Origin: an uncultured Mycoplasmatota bacterium
GTDB lineage: Bacteria; Bacillota_I; Bacilli_A; RF39; UBA660
NCBI GenBank assembly: GCA_947576095.1
Contig: CANPPW010000010.1
Location: 1-48,795 of the forward strand
Length of the DNA: 48,795 nucleotides
Reading direction: 5' to 3'
Shown here: positions 1 to 8,614 of the stretch, piece by piece
Numbering within the stretch: the first letter of the stretch is position 1
Layout: each line of letters begins with the position of its first letter
Made by a program: the position numbers and the translations under genes
The notes under the pieces: generated by a model
Seen by the model: only the letters and a program-made list of their open reading frames with translations
Told to the model about the DNA's origin: nothing
Databases searched by the model: none

Positions 1-87
1 ATTTTGAGTCACTTTTATTTAATTTTTTGTTTCACATCATTTACAAACGTACAATATGTTAAATTAAATAATTTTGTAAAAACAAAA

Positions 88-112
88 AACTCCAAATTTT
101 ATATTTGAAGTT
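88..112 (-). terminator. Rho-independent terminator after the NlpC/P60 gene
   Basis: A 10-bp stem (arms at 88-97 and 103-112, one G-U pair when read on the minus strand) with a 5-nt loop overlaps the stop codon. On the minus strand it runs into a T-rich tract (complement of the A run at 83-88). Confidence 0.75.
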
Positions 113-996
113 TAACAAATAATCCTACGAATAGCCAAAATCGTATTATAAGAGGCATTACTACTAGTTGTAATTCCTAATTGAGAATTAGCAGCATGCA
201 CAATGCCACCTTTTCCATCATAAATAGCAACATGATTTGGATAAATAATTAAATCCCCCGCTCTCGCCTCTTTTAAAGAAGAAACTGCTTGTCCAACCGT
301 TGCTTGCTCATAGGAGGTTCTTGGAATTTCTGCTCCAAACATTGCCATAATTGCCTTAGTAAACCCTGAACAGTCAATTCCTCCTGTTAATGAATTTCCA
401 CCATATACATAAGGATTTCCTACATATTCCATCGCCTTTTCAACAATTTTAGTTCCATTTCCAGCAGATAAATTCACAATACAACTTCCATTTGTACTTT
501 GTTTTGTAATTACAGTATCCATATCTTCATCCTTGTTATCAGTCGTTGCCTTTGAACTAGACAAACTAGATGCTTTTTTTAGTCTCTTTCGAATTTTAGT
601 ATTCAATTTTCCTACAGCAATTGAATTTTTATCTTTTGCACTATCTTTCTTAGCAGTAACTAACGCTTCTTTTTCTTTTAAATTTGCAATATTTTCTTTT
701 GTAGCACCTACCCAGCAATTAGTAAGACCTACTTTTTGCTGCCCGAAAAGGCTCAAAAAGGTATCTGTTATACTAATAATTAAAAAAACAAAAATAGCAG
801 ATGCAAAACGATCAAGCGTTTTTTTAGGGATTATTTTACTATCCTTATCAGTACTCACTACTACTTTTAAAATATCTAACATAGACATAATAATTAAAAT
901 AATAGGAACCACTATTTTTATAATATTCATAACAGACTTGATAAATAAAAAGATACTTAATACATTAGAGTCATTACAATATGTTTGATCAATCAT
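112..996 (-). CDS. NlpC/P60 cell-wall hydrolase with an N-terminal two-helix membrane domain
   Basis: The 294-residue protein ends in an NlpC/P60 domain (about 182-294). The DCSGF motif places the catalytic Cys at 209, with His255 (NHVAIYDG) and a third polar residue at His267. Such domains cut D-Glu-mesoDAP or related peptide bonds in peptidoglycan. The N-terminus carries two hydrophobic segments (about 14-47 and 64-85) around a short basic loop, then a Lys/Ser-rich linker (100-175). That N-terminal arrangement resembles small VirB2/TrbC- or Mbov_0395-like subunits of conjugation systems, but this is a resemblance only. A GGAGG ribosome site precedes the ATG. The gene follows the anchored unknown by 12 bases and is probably the last gene of a pgm operon. 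Hydrolase assignment is firm; the role of the membrane part is unknown. Confidence 0.85.
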   Translation of the reverse strand: MIDQTYCNDSNVLSIFLFIKSVMNIIKIVVPIILIIMSMLDILKVVVSTDKDSKIIPKKTLDRFASAIFVFLIISITDTFLSLFGQQKVGLTNCWVGATKENIANLKEKEALVTAKKDSAKDKNSIAVGKLNTKIRKRLKKASSLSSSKATTDNKDEDMDTVITKQSTNGSCIVNLSAGNGTKIVEKAMEYVGNPYVYGGNSLTGGIDCSGFTKAIMAMFGAEIPRTSYEQATVGQAVSSLKEARAGDLIIYPNHVAIYDGKGGIVHAANSQLGITTSSNASYNTILAIRRIIC

Positions 997-1008
997 CTTT
1001 TAAGCCTC

Positions 1009-1728
1009 CTACTTCTCTAATTCAAATATAAATGGATCATCATCAAAGATAACTTTATCTTCATAAATAGATTGTAAAGAAAATCCTCGATACAAAACTA
1101 AATGACCATCTTTAAAAAACAAAGATGCTCCTTCATCTATATTGACCATATCCCGCCACTTTAAATAACAAGTAAAATCACATTCCTCTCTTGGAATATA
1201 CCCCTCTTCTACAGCCTTTTCATAATAGAAATACATTTTATTTTGAAGTGTATGCCAAATAGAATCTTCAGGATAGCCTAATGATGCAAGAACCTCCTGA
1301 TTAGAAAGTAACGTTCCATCTTGCATTTCTATCACATACGAAAGATACCTCGTTTCCATATCTCGATTGCTCTCATCGTAAAAATACACTCGAATTAGTA
1401 AAAACAAAAGATTGCCCTTTTGCGAATACTCATATGTAAATTCAGATTTTTCCTCTTCTAAAACCTGATAATAGAGTTCCATAATCTCTTCGTTTATTGC
1501 ATAAATAGAATCAAAACGTAAATTTATCTGAGGCAGATAAGAACTTTTTGTAGAGGATTTACTTTTACCTTTTTCTAATGTATACACATAATCATAATTT
1601 TGTACTTTTTTTAAGGAATCCTTTTTATTTCCTAATACAATATTAACTAAAAACAAAATTATAAGAACCAAAATTAAAATAGCAAGAGCAATTACATTTT
1701 TTCTATATTGTCTTAAAAATTCTACCAT
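1009..1728 (-). CDS. Membrane-anchored extracytoplasmic protein, unknown function
   Basis: The 239-residue protein has one N-terminal membrane helix (about 12-32) after a short basic start, and no lipobox. The rest should lie outside the membrane. It is rich in Tyr and acidic residues and contains a YYQVLEEE-type helix followed by alternating strands. The region around 95-175 loosely recalls DUF3298/RsiV-like extracytoplasmic domains, but I cannot assign it. An AAGGAG site precedes the ATG. It sits between phosphomannomutase (19 bases upstream) and the NlpC/P60 enzyme (12 bases downstream), suggesting an envelope role. Confidence 0.7.
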   Translation of the reverse strand: MVEFLRQYRKNVIALAILILVLIILFLVNIVLGNKKDSLKKVQNYDYVYTLEKGKSKSSTKSSYLPQINLRFDSIYAINEEIMELYYQVLEEEKSEFTYEYSQKGNLLFLLIRVYFYDESNRDMETRYLSYVIEMQDGTLLSNQEVLASLGYPEDSIWHTLQNKMYFYYEKAVEEGYIPREECDFTCYLKWRDMVNIDEGASLFFKDGHLVLYRGFSLQSIYEDKVIFDDDPFIFELEK

Positions 1729-1747
1729 ATAAGCTCCTTAAATGATT

Positions 1748-3121
1748 CTATATATTGTATTTATGAATTTGTTCAGTAAATTCTTTCTCAATCAAATGTA
1801 ATCTTTCTTCTGTTTTTGCTTCAAACCTTGCTGTAATATTAGGTCCTGTATTAGAAACTCTAACTAAAGCAAAACCATCCTCAAATAAAACTTTAATTCC
1901 ATCAATAGTTAAAATTTCATATCCTTTTTCTAGGCAATATTCTTTTACCTTTTGTACCACTTCATTCTTTTTACAATCAGGAGAAGCAAATTTTAATTCT
2001 GGGGTTGCATAATACTTGGGAATTCCTTCTAAAAGTTCACTTACACTTTTATCAGTGTGTGATAAAATTTCAAGCAATCTAAGCCCTGCATAAAGACCAC
2101 TATCAAATCCTTTGAATTTATCTCTAAAATATACATGCCCTGAAAGTTCTCCACCAAATGGTAAATCCATTTCTTTCACTTTAGCTTTTGTGTAAGAATT
2201 ACCTGTTCTATAACAATACGGAGTTCCTCCCAAATTACGAATTTCATCTTCTAATGCTTTAGAACATTTTACATCATATAAAAATGTCTTATTTTTAACC
2301 TTATCAATGATATTCCTTATAATAAGAATCATGTATTGATCTGTTGGAATGTAATTCCCCTTTTCATCAACAACGCCTAACCGATCACCATCTCCATCAA
2401 ATCCAATTCCAACATCTGCATGAAGCTCTTTCACTTTTTGCTTTAACGCATCTAAATTAGATTCTACACATGGATCTGGGTGATGATTTGGAAAAGAAGA
2501 ATCACTCTCTCCAAATAAAACAGTAACATCAATTGGAAATTTTTCATAAAGTTCTTTGGCAATGATACTGGTTGTTCCATTTCCCAAATCAATGACTGCT
2601 TTTACTTTTCTACCTCCAAACGAAAGTGAATTTAACATCAAATCTATATATTCTTTTCGAATATTATAACAAGATAGTTTCCCTAATCCCTCTTTAAAAT
2701 CCCCTTTTATGGTATATTCATAAAAAGCTGTAATCATCTCTCCTTTGGCATTTCCTCTTTCATCAAAAGCAAACTTAAAACCATTATCATCCTTTGGATT
2801 ATGGCTGGCTGTTACCATAATACCTGATGGAATATCTAATAAAATGCAAGCATAATAATACATAGGCGTTGTCACCAAACCTAAGTCTATTACATCTACA
2901 CCAGTTTCTAAAATCCCCTTTATAAGAGCTTCTGTTAACATGGGAGAAGAATACCTATTATCATGTCCTATTATACACTTCTTTTTTCCTAAATCTAAAA
3001 TATAACTACCATAGGATTTTCCTACTGTATACGCTACATCCTCATTGATTGTCAAAGGGTATACCCCTCTTATATCATAGCCTCTAAATATATAAGGACT
3101 TATATCTTTTATAATCTCCAT
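1748..3121 (-). CDS. Phosphomannomutase/phosphoglucomutase
   Basis: This is a full-length (457 aa) alpha-D-phosphohexomutase, which interconverts hexose-1-phosphate and hexose-6-phosphate for surface polysaccharide precursors. Visible motifs are the phosphoserine loop TASHNP (Ser106), the metal loop DGDGDR (Asp242, 244, 246), the sugar-binding GGELSGH loop near 328-334 and a C-terminal phosphate-binding domain with RVSNTGPNITARFEAKT. The length and the GGELSGH motif fit the AlgC/ManB-type PMM/PGM subfamily better than phosphoglucosamine mutase; sugar specificity cannot be read from sequence. An AAAGAGG site precedes the ATG. It heads a probable three-gene minus-strand unit with the next two genes. 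Confidence 0.92.
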   Translation of the reverse strand: MEIIKDISPYIFRGYDIRGVYPLTINEDVAYTVGKSYGSYILDLGKKKCIIGHDNRYSSPMLTEALIKGILETGVDVIDLGLVTTPMYYYACILLDIPSGIMVTASHNPKDDNGFKFAFDERGNAKGEMITAFYEYTIKGDFKEGLGKLSCYNIRKEYIDLMLNSLSFGGRKVKAVIDLGNGTTSIIAKELYEKFPIDVTVLFGESDSSFPNHHPDPCVESNLDALKQKVKELHADVGIGFDGDGDRLGVVDEKGNYIPTDQYMILIIRNIIDKVKNKTFLYDVKCSKALEDEIRNLGGTPYCYRTGNSYTKAKVKEMDLPFGGELSGHVYFRDKFKGFDSGLYAGLRLLEILSHTDKSVSELLEGIPKYYATPELKFASPDCKKNEVVQKVKEYCLEKGYEILTIDGIKVLFEDGFALVRVSNTGPNITARFEAKTEERLHLIEKEFTEQIHKYNI

Positions 3122-3193
3122 AAATGACCTCTTTTCTATCTTGTTTTATTGTATCATATTTTTTCTTATGACTCCAGTACTTAACTATCATAT

Positions 3194-3230
3194 AGAAAAA
3201 AAGTCAAAAGTAATATTACAACTTTTAACT
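3194..3230 (-). terminator. Terminator of the SNF2 helicase gene
   Basis: The arms 3202-3211 and 3221-3230 form a 10-bp stem (one G-U pair) on the minus strand, followed by a T run (complement of 3194-3201). It directly abuts the stop codon. Confidence 0.8.
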
Positions 3231-6200
3231 CTATACAGAATCTACATCATAGGAAAGAAGATTTTGAATATCCTGTTCACTTAAATTAGAAAATTGATTT
3301 TCCTTCATTTTATTTCCTTCAATTAAAGTATCACTTAATAATTTTTTCTGCTTCTGTAACTGTAAAATTTTCTCTTCAATAGTTCCTATGCAAACCATTT
3401 TAATCACCTGAACGGTACTGCTTTGTCCAATTCTATGGGCACGATCTGTGGCTTGATTTTCGGCTTGTGGATTCCACCAAAGATCTAGATGAATAACTAC
3501 ATCAGCACCTGTCAAATTGAGCCCTGTTCCTCCTGCTTTTAACATAATCAAAAATACCTTTGTATAATCATGATTGAATTTTTCTACAAGTTCTGCTCTT
3601 TTTTTACTGGAAACAGAGCCATCTATCACATAAGAGTCAATGCCATTTTGATTTAAACGCTCCCTTACAATTTCAAGTGCTGTTTTAAAACTGGTAAAAA
3701 TAAGAATTTTATGGCCATTTTGAGTAATATCCATGACCATTTTTGTCAACTCTTCCACTTTAGTGCTTATACCTTGATACTCAGGAAATAGAATTTTAGG
3801 ATCAATACAGATTTGTCTTAAACGCGTAAGTAATTGCAAAATCTTAAACCTGGCCTTTTGAAACCCCTCTTTTTCAATAAGCTGCTGCATTTCTTCATTT
3901 GTTTTTTGTAAACAGTGAACATATAAAGCTTTCTGTTCTTTTGATAATTCTAAATAGATTGTATTTTCTATTTTAGGTGGAAGATCCTTTGCTACATCTG
4001 TCTTTTTCCTTCTTAAAATAAAAGGAGAAATTTGAGTTTGTAGACAATCAAAAGGCTGATTTTCAGTATCAAAATCTTTTAAATTGTACTTACTTTGAAA
4101 TCGAGGTAAACTGGTAAGATACCCAGGCATAATAAAATCAAAAATACTCCAAAGTTCTATAATGCTATTTTCAATTGGGGTTCCAGTGAGAGCAAAATTT
4201 ACATTGGATTTAAGTGACTTTACCGTTTTCGTAATATTACTTCCAGGGTTTTTAATACTTTGTGCCTCATCCAATATAATGAGCTCAAAAGGAATGTTAC
4301 TATAATATTCTATATCACGTTTTACTAGTCCATATGTAGTAATCAAAATATGAATATCATCTAAATTTTGTAAAATTTCTTTTCGTTTCTTTTGATTTTC
4401 AGCAAGAACTTGATAATATAGATTTTCACCAAACTTTTTAAATTCATTTTCCCAATTATAAATAAGAGAAGTTGGTGCAACTATCAATATTTTAGCATCT
4501 TTCTTATCCTTTATCACTTGTTTTAAAAAATAAATCATCTGAATAGATTTTCCAAGTCCCATCTCATCTGCAAGAATTCCACCAAAACCACATTTATATA
4601 TATTATATAACCATTTTACACCTATTAATTGATAAGATCTCAAAATTTTTTCTTCTATTTTAGATAAATGGATAGGTGCATCTTTATAAGTATTAAAATC
4701 TTGAATCAATTGATCAAATAAGTGATCGGTTTGAATCACACTCGAATGTTTTCTAAGACTATCTAAATAAATAGCCCTATATTTGGGAATATTCCCACCA
4801 CCTTCTTTCAAATCATAAGTGGTAAAGTCCATTTGCTCCATCAATGACTGAAACTCTTTTAAATTTTGATTGTCATCCACATCTAAAATAGCACCACTTT
4901 TAAGTTTATAATATTTTTTATGGTTACGTATTGTATCAAAAATATGGGTCATCTCTTCAGGGGTGATATCACCAAGATCAAAAGTATAAGACATGATATG
5001 ATCTTGCCCTATTGAAAATTGAGATGTAATTCTTGTTTTTTTGACTATTTTTGTATTCTTTAATTTTTCACTCGTAAATATATCATATTTAGAAGATAAT
5101 TGATTCATACCAATCTCCAGAAAATTTCCCAATTGTTCCATTTCAGATATTTCTAAATGCGTATCCTTCCACTGAAAAGAATATTTTAATATATCATTTA
5201 TAACGTTTTGTTCAAATTCTTCATTTCGAATAATATTATAATCATCATATTTAAAATAATGAACAACATCTCCATGATAATCAAAATCAACTTTACAAAT
5301 GATTTTTTCATCTTCTATATCCAAATAAATTTTAGGAATAGGATCTATTAGGCTAACTTCTTTTTGTAACGATGCATCCATTTGTATATTATTTTTTATA
5401 GTAGGCAAAATTCCTTTTACAAATTTATCAAGTTCTTGTTTTCGGAACTCTATTTTCTCCACATTATACTTTCGGAATGTATTTAAAACTTTTAAAAAGG
5501 CATCTGGAACTTCATAAAGGATTTGATTTTTGATAATATATTGAAAATTTCTAGTCAGGGGATGATATGAAAAATCGTGCTGAATTTGATATGTATAAAT
5601 TGTATTTTTTTTCGTTAATTTTCCTTGAAAAGGATTTTCAAAAGCAACTCCTACAAAAGTACCATAATGCATAATTTCATATCGTCTTTCCTTTAAAAAT
5701 AAAAGAAATGGATGAATCTTATCTTCTCTAATAAAAATTTGTCCCCCATAATAATGACCTTCTTCTTTGTAACATTTTTGTAAAAATAACAATATTTCTT
5801 CATCTTTTGCGTCAAAGTATTGCATACTTGGTTGATAAGTAAATTGTTTCCCAAAGTAGCAAGAGCCACTTTGTTCCCTATAAATACGAAAAAATTCTGA
5901 TATCTTTGCTCCTATTACATAGATTCGTTCAAGTCCTATTTTAGGTTTCACAAAAAGGCCAACCCCATAATAAGAATCAACAAATTGTAGTTCCAATGTA
6001 AGTGTTAATTTTTGTTTGGCAAAGTTATGATATATAGAAGGTGTACATTCATCTAATATTTTTTGTGCGATCAAAAATTTTTGTGTGTCTTCACTAAATC
6101 CAAAAATACGATTTCCATATTCCAATAAAACAGCAGCAATATGCTTACATTTACTTTCTTTTTCATACTTAGGGCAAGTACAAGTTGCACTCATCATTTT

Positions 6201-6392
6201 TCTTTCCTTTAAAATCATTTGAACACTATAAATCTTACTACTTGTCTCTGATCTGACTTTAAATGTATATAATTTTGTTCCCCCTCTAAAAGGAATTTGT
6301 TTAGGATTTACAATATTTTTTTTGGGAAAGTTTTCCCCTTTTACAAGGTCCGTAAATCCAACTATTTTTTTAATTTCAGCCTTTAAATCCAT
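3231..6392 (-). CDS. SWIM-zinc-finger SNF2-family DNA helicase/translocase
   Basis: This large Swi2/Snf2 ATPase has an N-terminal SWIM zinc finger (Cys71, Cys73, Cys82, His84, counted from the start chosen here). A long central region follows that is weakly conserved in bacterial SNF2 proteins. The ATPase core has Walker A ADEMGLGKS (about 608-616), Walker B-type LDEAQSIKNP (about 707-716), the TGTPIENS motif, and the C-terminal lobe with RAHRIGQ. Such proteins translocate on double-stranded DNA; bacterial members are linked to transcription recycling or repair, and the substrate here is unknown. An upstream in-frame ATG at 6404 overlaps the Shine-Dalgarno region. The ATG at 6392 has GGTGAT about five bases upstream and is preferred. 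Confidence 0.93.
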   Translation of the reverse strand: MDLKAEIKKIVGFTDLVKGENFPKKNIVNPKQIPFRGGTKLYTFKVRSETSSKIYSVQMILKERKMMSATCTCPKYEKESKCKHIAAVLLEYGNRIFGFSEDTQKFLIAQKILDECTPSIYHNFAKQKLTLTLELQFVDSYYGVGLFVKPKIGLERIYVIGAKISEFFRIYREQSGSCYFGKQFTYQPSMQYFDAKDEEILLFLQKCYKEEGHYYGGQIFIREDKIHPFLLFLKERRYEIMHYGTFVGVAFENPFQGKLTKKNTIYTYQIQHDFSYHPLTRNFQYIIKNQILYEVPDAFLKVLNTFRKYNVEKIEFRKQELDKFVKGILPTIKNNIQMDASLQKEVSLIDPIPKIYLDIEDEKIICKVDFDYHGDVVHYFKYDDYNIIRNEEFEQNVINDILKYSFQWKDTHLEISEMEQLGNFLEIGMNQLSSKYDIFTSEKLKNTKIVKKTRITSQFSIGQDHIMSYTFDLGDITPEEMTHIFDTIRNHKKYYKLKSGAILDVDDNQNLKEFQSLMEQMDFTTYDLKEGGGNIPKYRAIYLDSLRKHSSVIQTDHLFDQLIQDFNTYKDAPIHLSKIEEKILRSYQLIGVKWLYNIYKCGFGGILADEMGLGKSIQMIYFLKQVIKDKKDAKILIVAPTSLIYNWENEFKKFGENLYYQVLAENQKKRKEILQNLDDIHILITTYGLVKRDIEYYSNIPFELIILDEAQSIKNPGSNITKTVKSLKSNVNFALTGTPIENSIIELWSIFDFIMPGYLTSLPRFQSKYNLKDFDTENQPFDCLQTQISPFILRRKKTDVAKDLPPKIENTIYLELSKEQKALYVHCLQKTNEEMQQLIEKEGFQKARFKILQLLTRLRQICIDPKILFPEYQGISTKVEELTKMVMDITQNGHKILIFTSFKTALEIVRERLNQNGIDSYVIDGSVSSKKRAELVEKFNHDYTKVFLIMLKAGGTGLNLTGADVVIHLDLWWNPQAENQATDRAHRIGQSSTVQVIKMVCIGTIEEKILQLQKQKKLLSDTLIEGNKMKENQFSNLSEQDIQNLLSYDVDSV

Positions 6393-6456
6393 CTGTATCA
6401 CCATTCCTTTGCCTTTTCAGTATGCCTAGTATAACATGGTTCATTTTTTCTGTAAA

Positions 6457-6499
6457 TAAAAAAGAGAATCTCACTTTTTATATGGTAAAGGATCTTCTC
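6457..6499 (-). terminator. Terminator of the phosphoglycerate-mutase-like gene
   Basis: On the minus strand GAGAAGATC (6499-6491) pairs with GATTCTC (6470-6464) with one bulged base, followed by T6. It lies just after the stop codon at 6502. Confidence 0.6.
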
Positions 6500-6501
6500 T
6501 A

Positions 6502-7977
6502 CTATTTTGTTTTTTTATTTCTTTTTTTCTTAAAAAGGCCAAAAAGCGAAAAACCTTTATTCTTTTCTTTTAGTAAACCATCTCTTATAAATGCAGAATC
6601 TATATTTTTCAAAATGGTATTAGATAAATCAAAAGTAGTACCATACTCTAGTTGATAAATATTTTTAGGATACTTATCATCTACTACAATAACAGGAACT
6701 TTAGAAGAAAAGTCCACCAATAGAGAAACATCCTCTTTCACAAATGTTTTTTTCATTCCATAAAGTGATGAAACAAATAAACTCATTTTTTCATTTTTGC
6801 ACATTTCTTTTACTTTTAATAATATTTGATCAATTTCTTGTAAAGCTTCCTTTAACATTTCAATATTCTCGTATTCTGATATATCATAATCAATAATAAT
6901 ATAAGTATAATCTTCCATATGAATAGCGGCATGAATCAACTCCCACGCTTTTTCATCGTGTAAATGATTATCATCAAATAAAGCAAACTGCACAGCAGAA
7001 GATCCTATTTTTTTTAGACCATTGCAATAATAATAAATATCCTGCATTCGATTTTTTTGAGTAAGAATCAGTGTTTTGGCACCTATACTTTCACAACTAT
7101 TCGCAAGGGAAATCTTACTTTCTGCATATTGTAATAAAGCTTCAACATAAGTATCCTCCAACGGGAATAAAGATACTATTTTTATATCCTTACGTGCCTC
7201 GGAATAATTAGGTATACTTGGAGGTGCAAAGAGATTATACATAACATTTACTGTATCTACCTTATGATTCATCATAAAAAAAAGGTCATGATCTTCTATT
7301 TTAAATCCATTATGAACAACAAAAGGAGCCACATCTTTAGGACTTACATTGTTTTTATATAGCGTTTCTAACTTATTTGTATAATCTGTCCACTTCTCAC
7401 CTATTTCATTAATAAATATACGATAAAGCTTTTTTACTGCTTCTATATTTTGATTTCCATATACGTAATTTTTTCCTGTAACAATTCCTATTTTAACATT
7501 TGGATAAGTATCACATATATCTCTTATTTTACCAATATAAGAATCTAAATATTGATATTGATGAATGGTTTCACTAAAAAAAACAGGATGAACCCATATA
7601 GGCTTTTGGGTTATTTTTCGAAAATACGATAAAAATAATTTTAATTGCTCAACATATTCTAAACTTTCCAATGAAATCATAATGTGTAACTTTCCGTTTT
7701 CATTCGCCTTTAAATGATTAGGAATAGTTTGATTTTTATAGATTTCCTGATTTTGAAAAGCCAATTCTATTAAAGTATCTACTGTATGCGTTTTCACACC
7801 AACACTAAAATGTTTAAATCCTTCTTTATAATCAAAAGCACTTGTTGGCAATGATGCAAAAATATGTTCAAAAGTAAGTTTATCCATAGTTGGCATCAAA
7901 GTTGGACTATAAACAGAAGCAGATCCCTTTTTTTCAATTCCCAAACCATTTAGTAAAAATAAAACTGTTTTTTTCAA
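6502..7977 (-). CDS. Catalytically degenerate 2,3-BPG-independent phosphoglycerate mutase-fold protein
   Basis: The 491-residue protein follows the layout of GpmI (iPGM, about 510 aa). The N-terminal strand reads LLNGLGI where iPGM has LDGxG, so the metal-binding Asp becomes Asn10. The catalytic Ser motif (GNSEVGH) is absent. GGVHSH, DGRD and GRYYAMDR are replaced by SLESLEYVE, FFSET and GKNYVYGN. The substrate-binding RPDR is NHKVD, and the C-terminal TADHGN is SSLYGM. The fold looks kept while all catalytic, metal and substrate residues are lost, so this is probably a pseudoenzyme with a structural or regulatory role. It ends in a basic KKKRNKKTK tail. Translation starts at TTG, with AAGGAGG eight bases upstream and a good promoter further up. 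It stands alone, not in a glycolytic operon. Confidence 0.75.
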   Translation of the reverse strand: MKKTVLFLLNGLGIEKKGSASVYSPTLMPTMDKLTFEHIFASLPTSAFDYKEGFKHFSVGVKTHTVDTLIELAFQNQEIYKNQTIPNHLKANENGKLHIMISLESLEYVEQLKLFLSYFRKITQKPIWVHPVFFSETIHQYQYLDSYIGKIRDICDTYPNVKIGIVTGKNYVYGNQNIEAVKKLYRIFINEIGEKWTDYTNKLETLYKNNVSPKDVAPFVVHNGFKIEDHDLFFMMNHKVDTVNVMYNLFAPPSIPNYSEARKDIKIVSLFPLEDTYVEALLQYAESKISLANSCESIGAKTLILTQKNRMQDIYYYCNGLKKIGSSAVQFALFDDNHLHDEKAWELIHAAIHMEDYTYIIIDYDISEYENIEMLKEALQEIDQILLKVKEMCKNEKMSLFVSSLYGMKKTFVKEDVSLLVDFSSKVPVIVVDDKYPKNIYQLEYGTTFDLSNTILKNIDSAFIRDGLLKEKNKGFSLFGLFKKKRNKKTK

Positions 7978-8006
7978 CTTGAAAACCTCCTTACTATTCT
8001 TTTATT

Positions 8007-8035
8007 ATGATACCGTTTTCATCTAGAGTTGTCAA
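8007..8035 (-). promoter_or_regulatory. Sigma-A-type promoter for the iPGM-like gene
   Basis: TTGACA (8035-8030) and TATCAT (8012-8007) on the minus strand are separated by exactly 17 bases. They lie about 30 bases upstream of the TTG start codon. Confidence 0.7.
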
Positions 8036-8125
8036 GAAAACAGGCTAGAACTCTTTTTCTATAAACACATTTTCAAAAATAACCTACAATTTTCACCTAA
8101 CCCTTCTAGGTCATTTTTTATATTC

Positions 8126-8146
8126 AAAAAGCTACAAAAGTAGCTT
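8126..8146 (-). terminator. Terminator overlapping the stop of the small membrane protein gene
   Basis: AAGCTAC/GTAGCTT (8129-8135 and 8140-8146) form a hairpin that overlaps the stop codon. It is followed on the minus strand by T5. Confidence 0.7.
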
Positions 8147-8540
8147 AATGAGTTGCAATATATTCTTCTCCTGCACCTTTATATAGCATAACTAAGGTCA
8201 TAATTTCTAAATAAAATAACATTACGAAAAGAAAAATCCAACCAAATACTGGAAATATAAGAAGTAATATCCATATATAAGGAGATAAATAAAGTTCATG
8301 CCCTCCCACATGCAAACGTGCTGCTGTTTTACATAAAATTTCAATATGAAAAATAGAAAACATAATAACTGCAGGAAATACAAAAAGTAATATTCCTATA
8401 AGCCAGTACTGCCATTTCGCATACCAAGCATTTTTATCATACACATCTAATAAAGCTCCTAAAACAAGTGTACTAGAACCACTTGAGAACAAAAACAACA
8501 GTAGCCAAATCCACCAATTTTCACGTTTTAATATTTTCAT
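8145..8540 (-). CDS. Small multi-pass membrane protein, unknown function
   Basis: The 131-residue protein has about three to four hydrophobic helices (roughly 11-31, 44-66, 85-118) rich in Trp and aromatic residues. It has a basic N-terminus and a short polar tail. No catalytic motif is visible. It stands alone between the iPGM-like gene and mutS, with its own terminator. No family is assigned. A weak ribosome site (GAGTTGATG) precedes the ATG. Confidence 0.65.
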   Translation of the reverse strand: MKILKRENWWIWLLLFLFSSGSSTLVLGALLDVYDKNAWYAKWQYWLIGILLFVFPAVIMFSIFHIEILCKTAARLHVGGHELYLSPYIWILLLIFPVFGWIFLFVMLFYLEIMTLVMLYKGAGEEYIATH

Positions 8541-8614
8541 TACATCAACTCTTTCTTCTTTCCTATTATATCATTATTTTGTTAAATTATGCCCAAATTT
8601 TGCCATATTTACAA

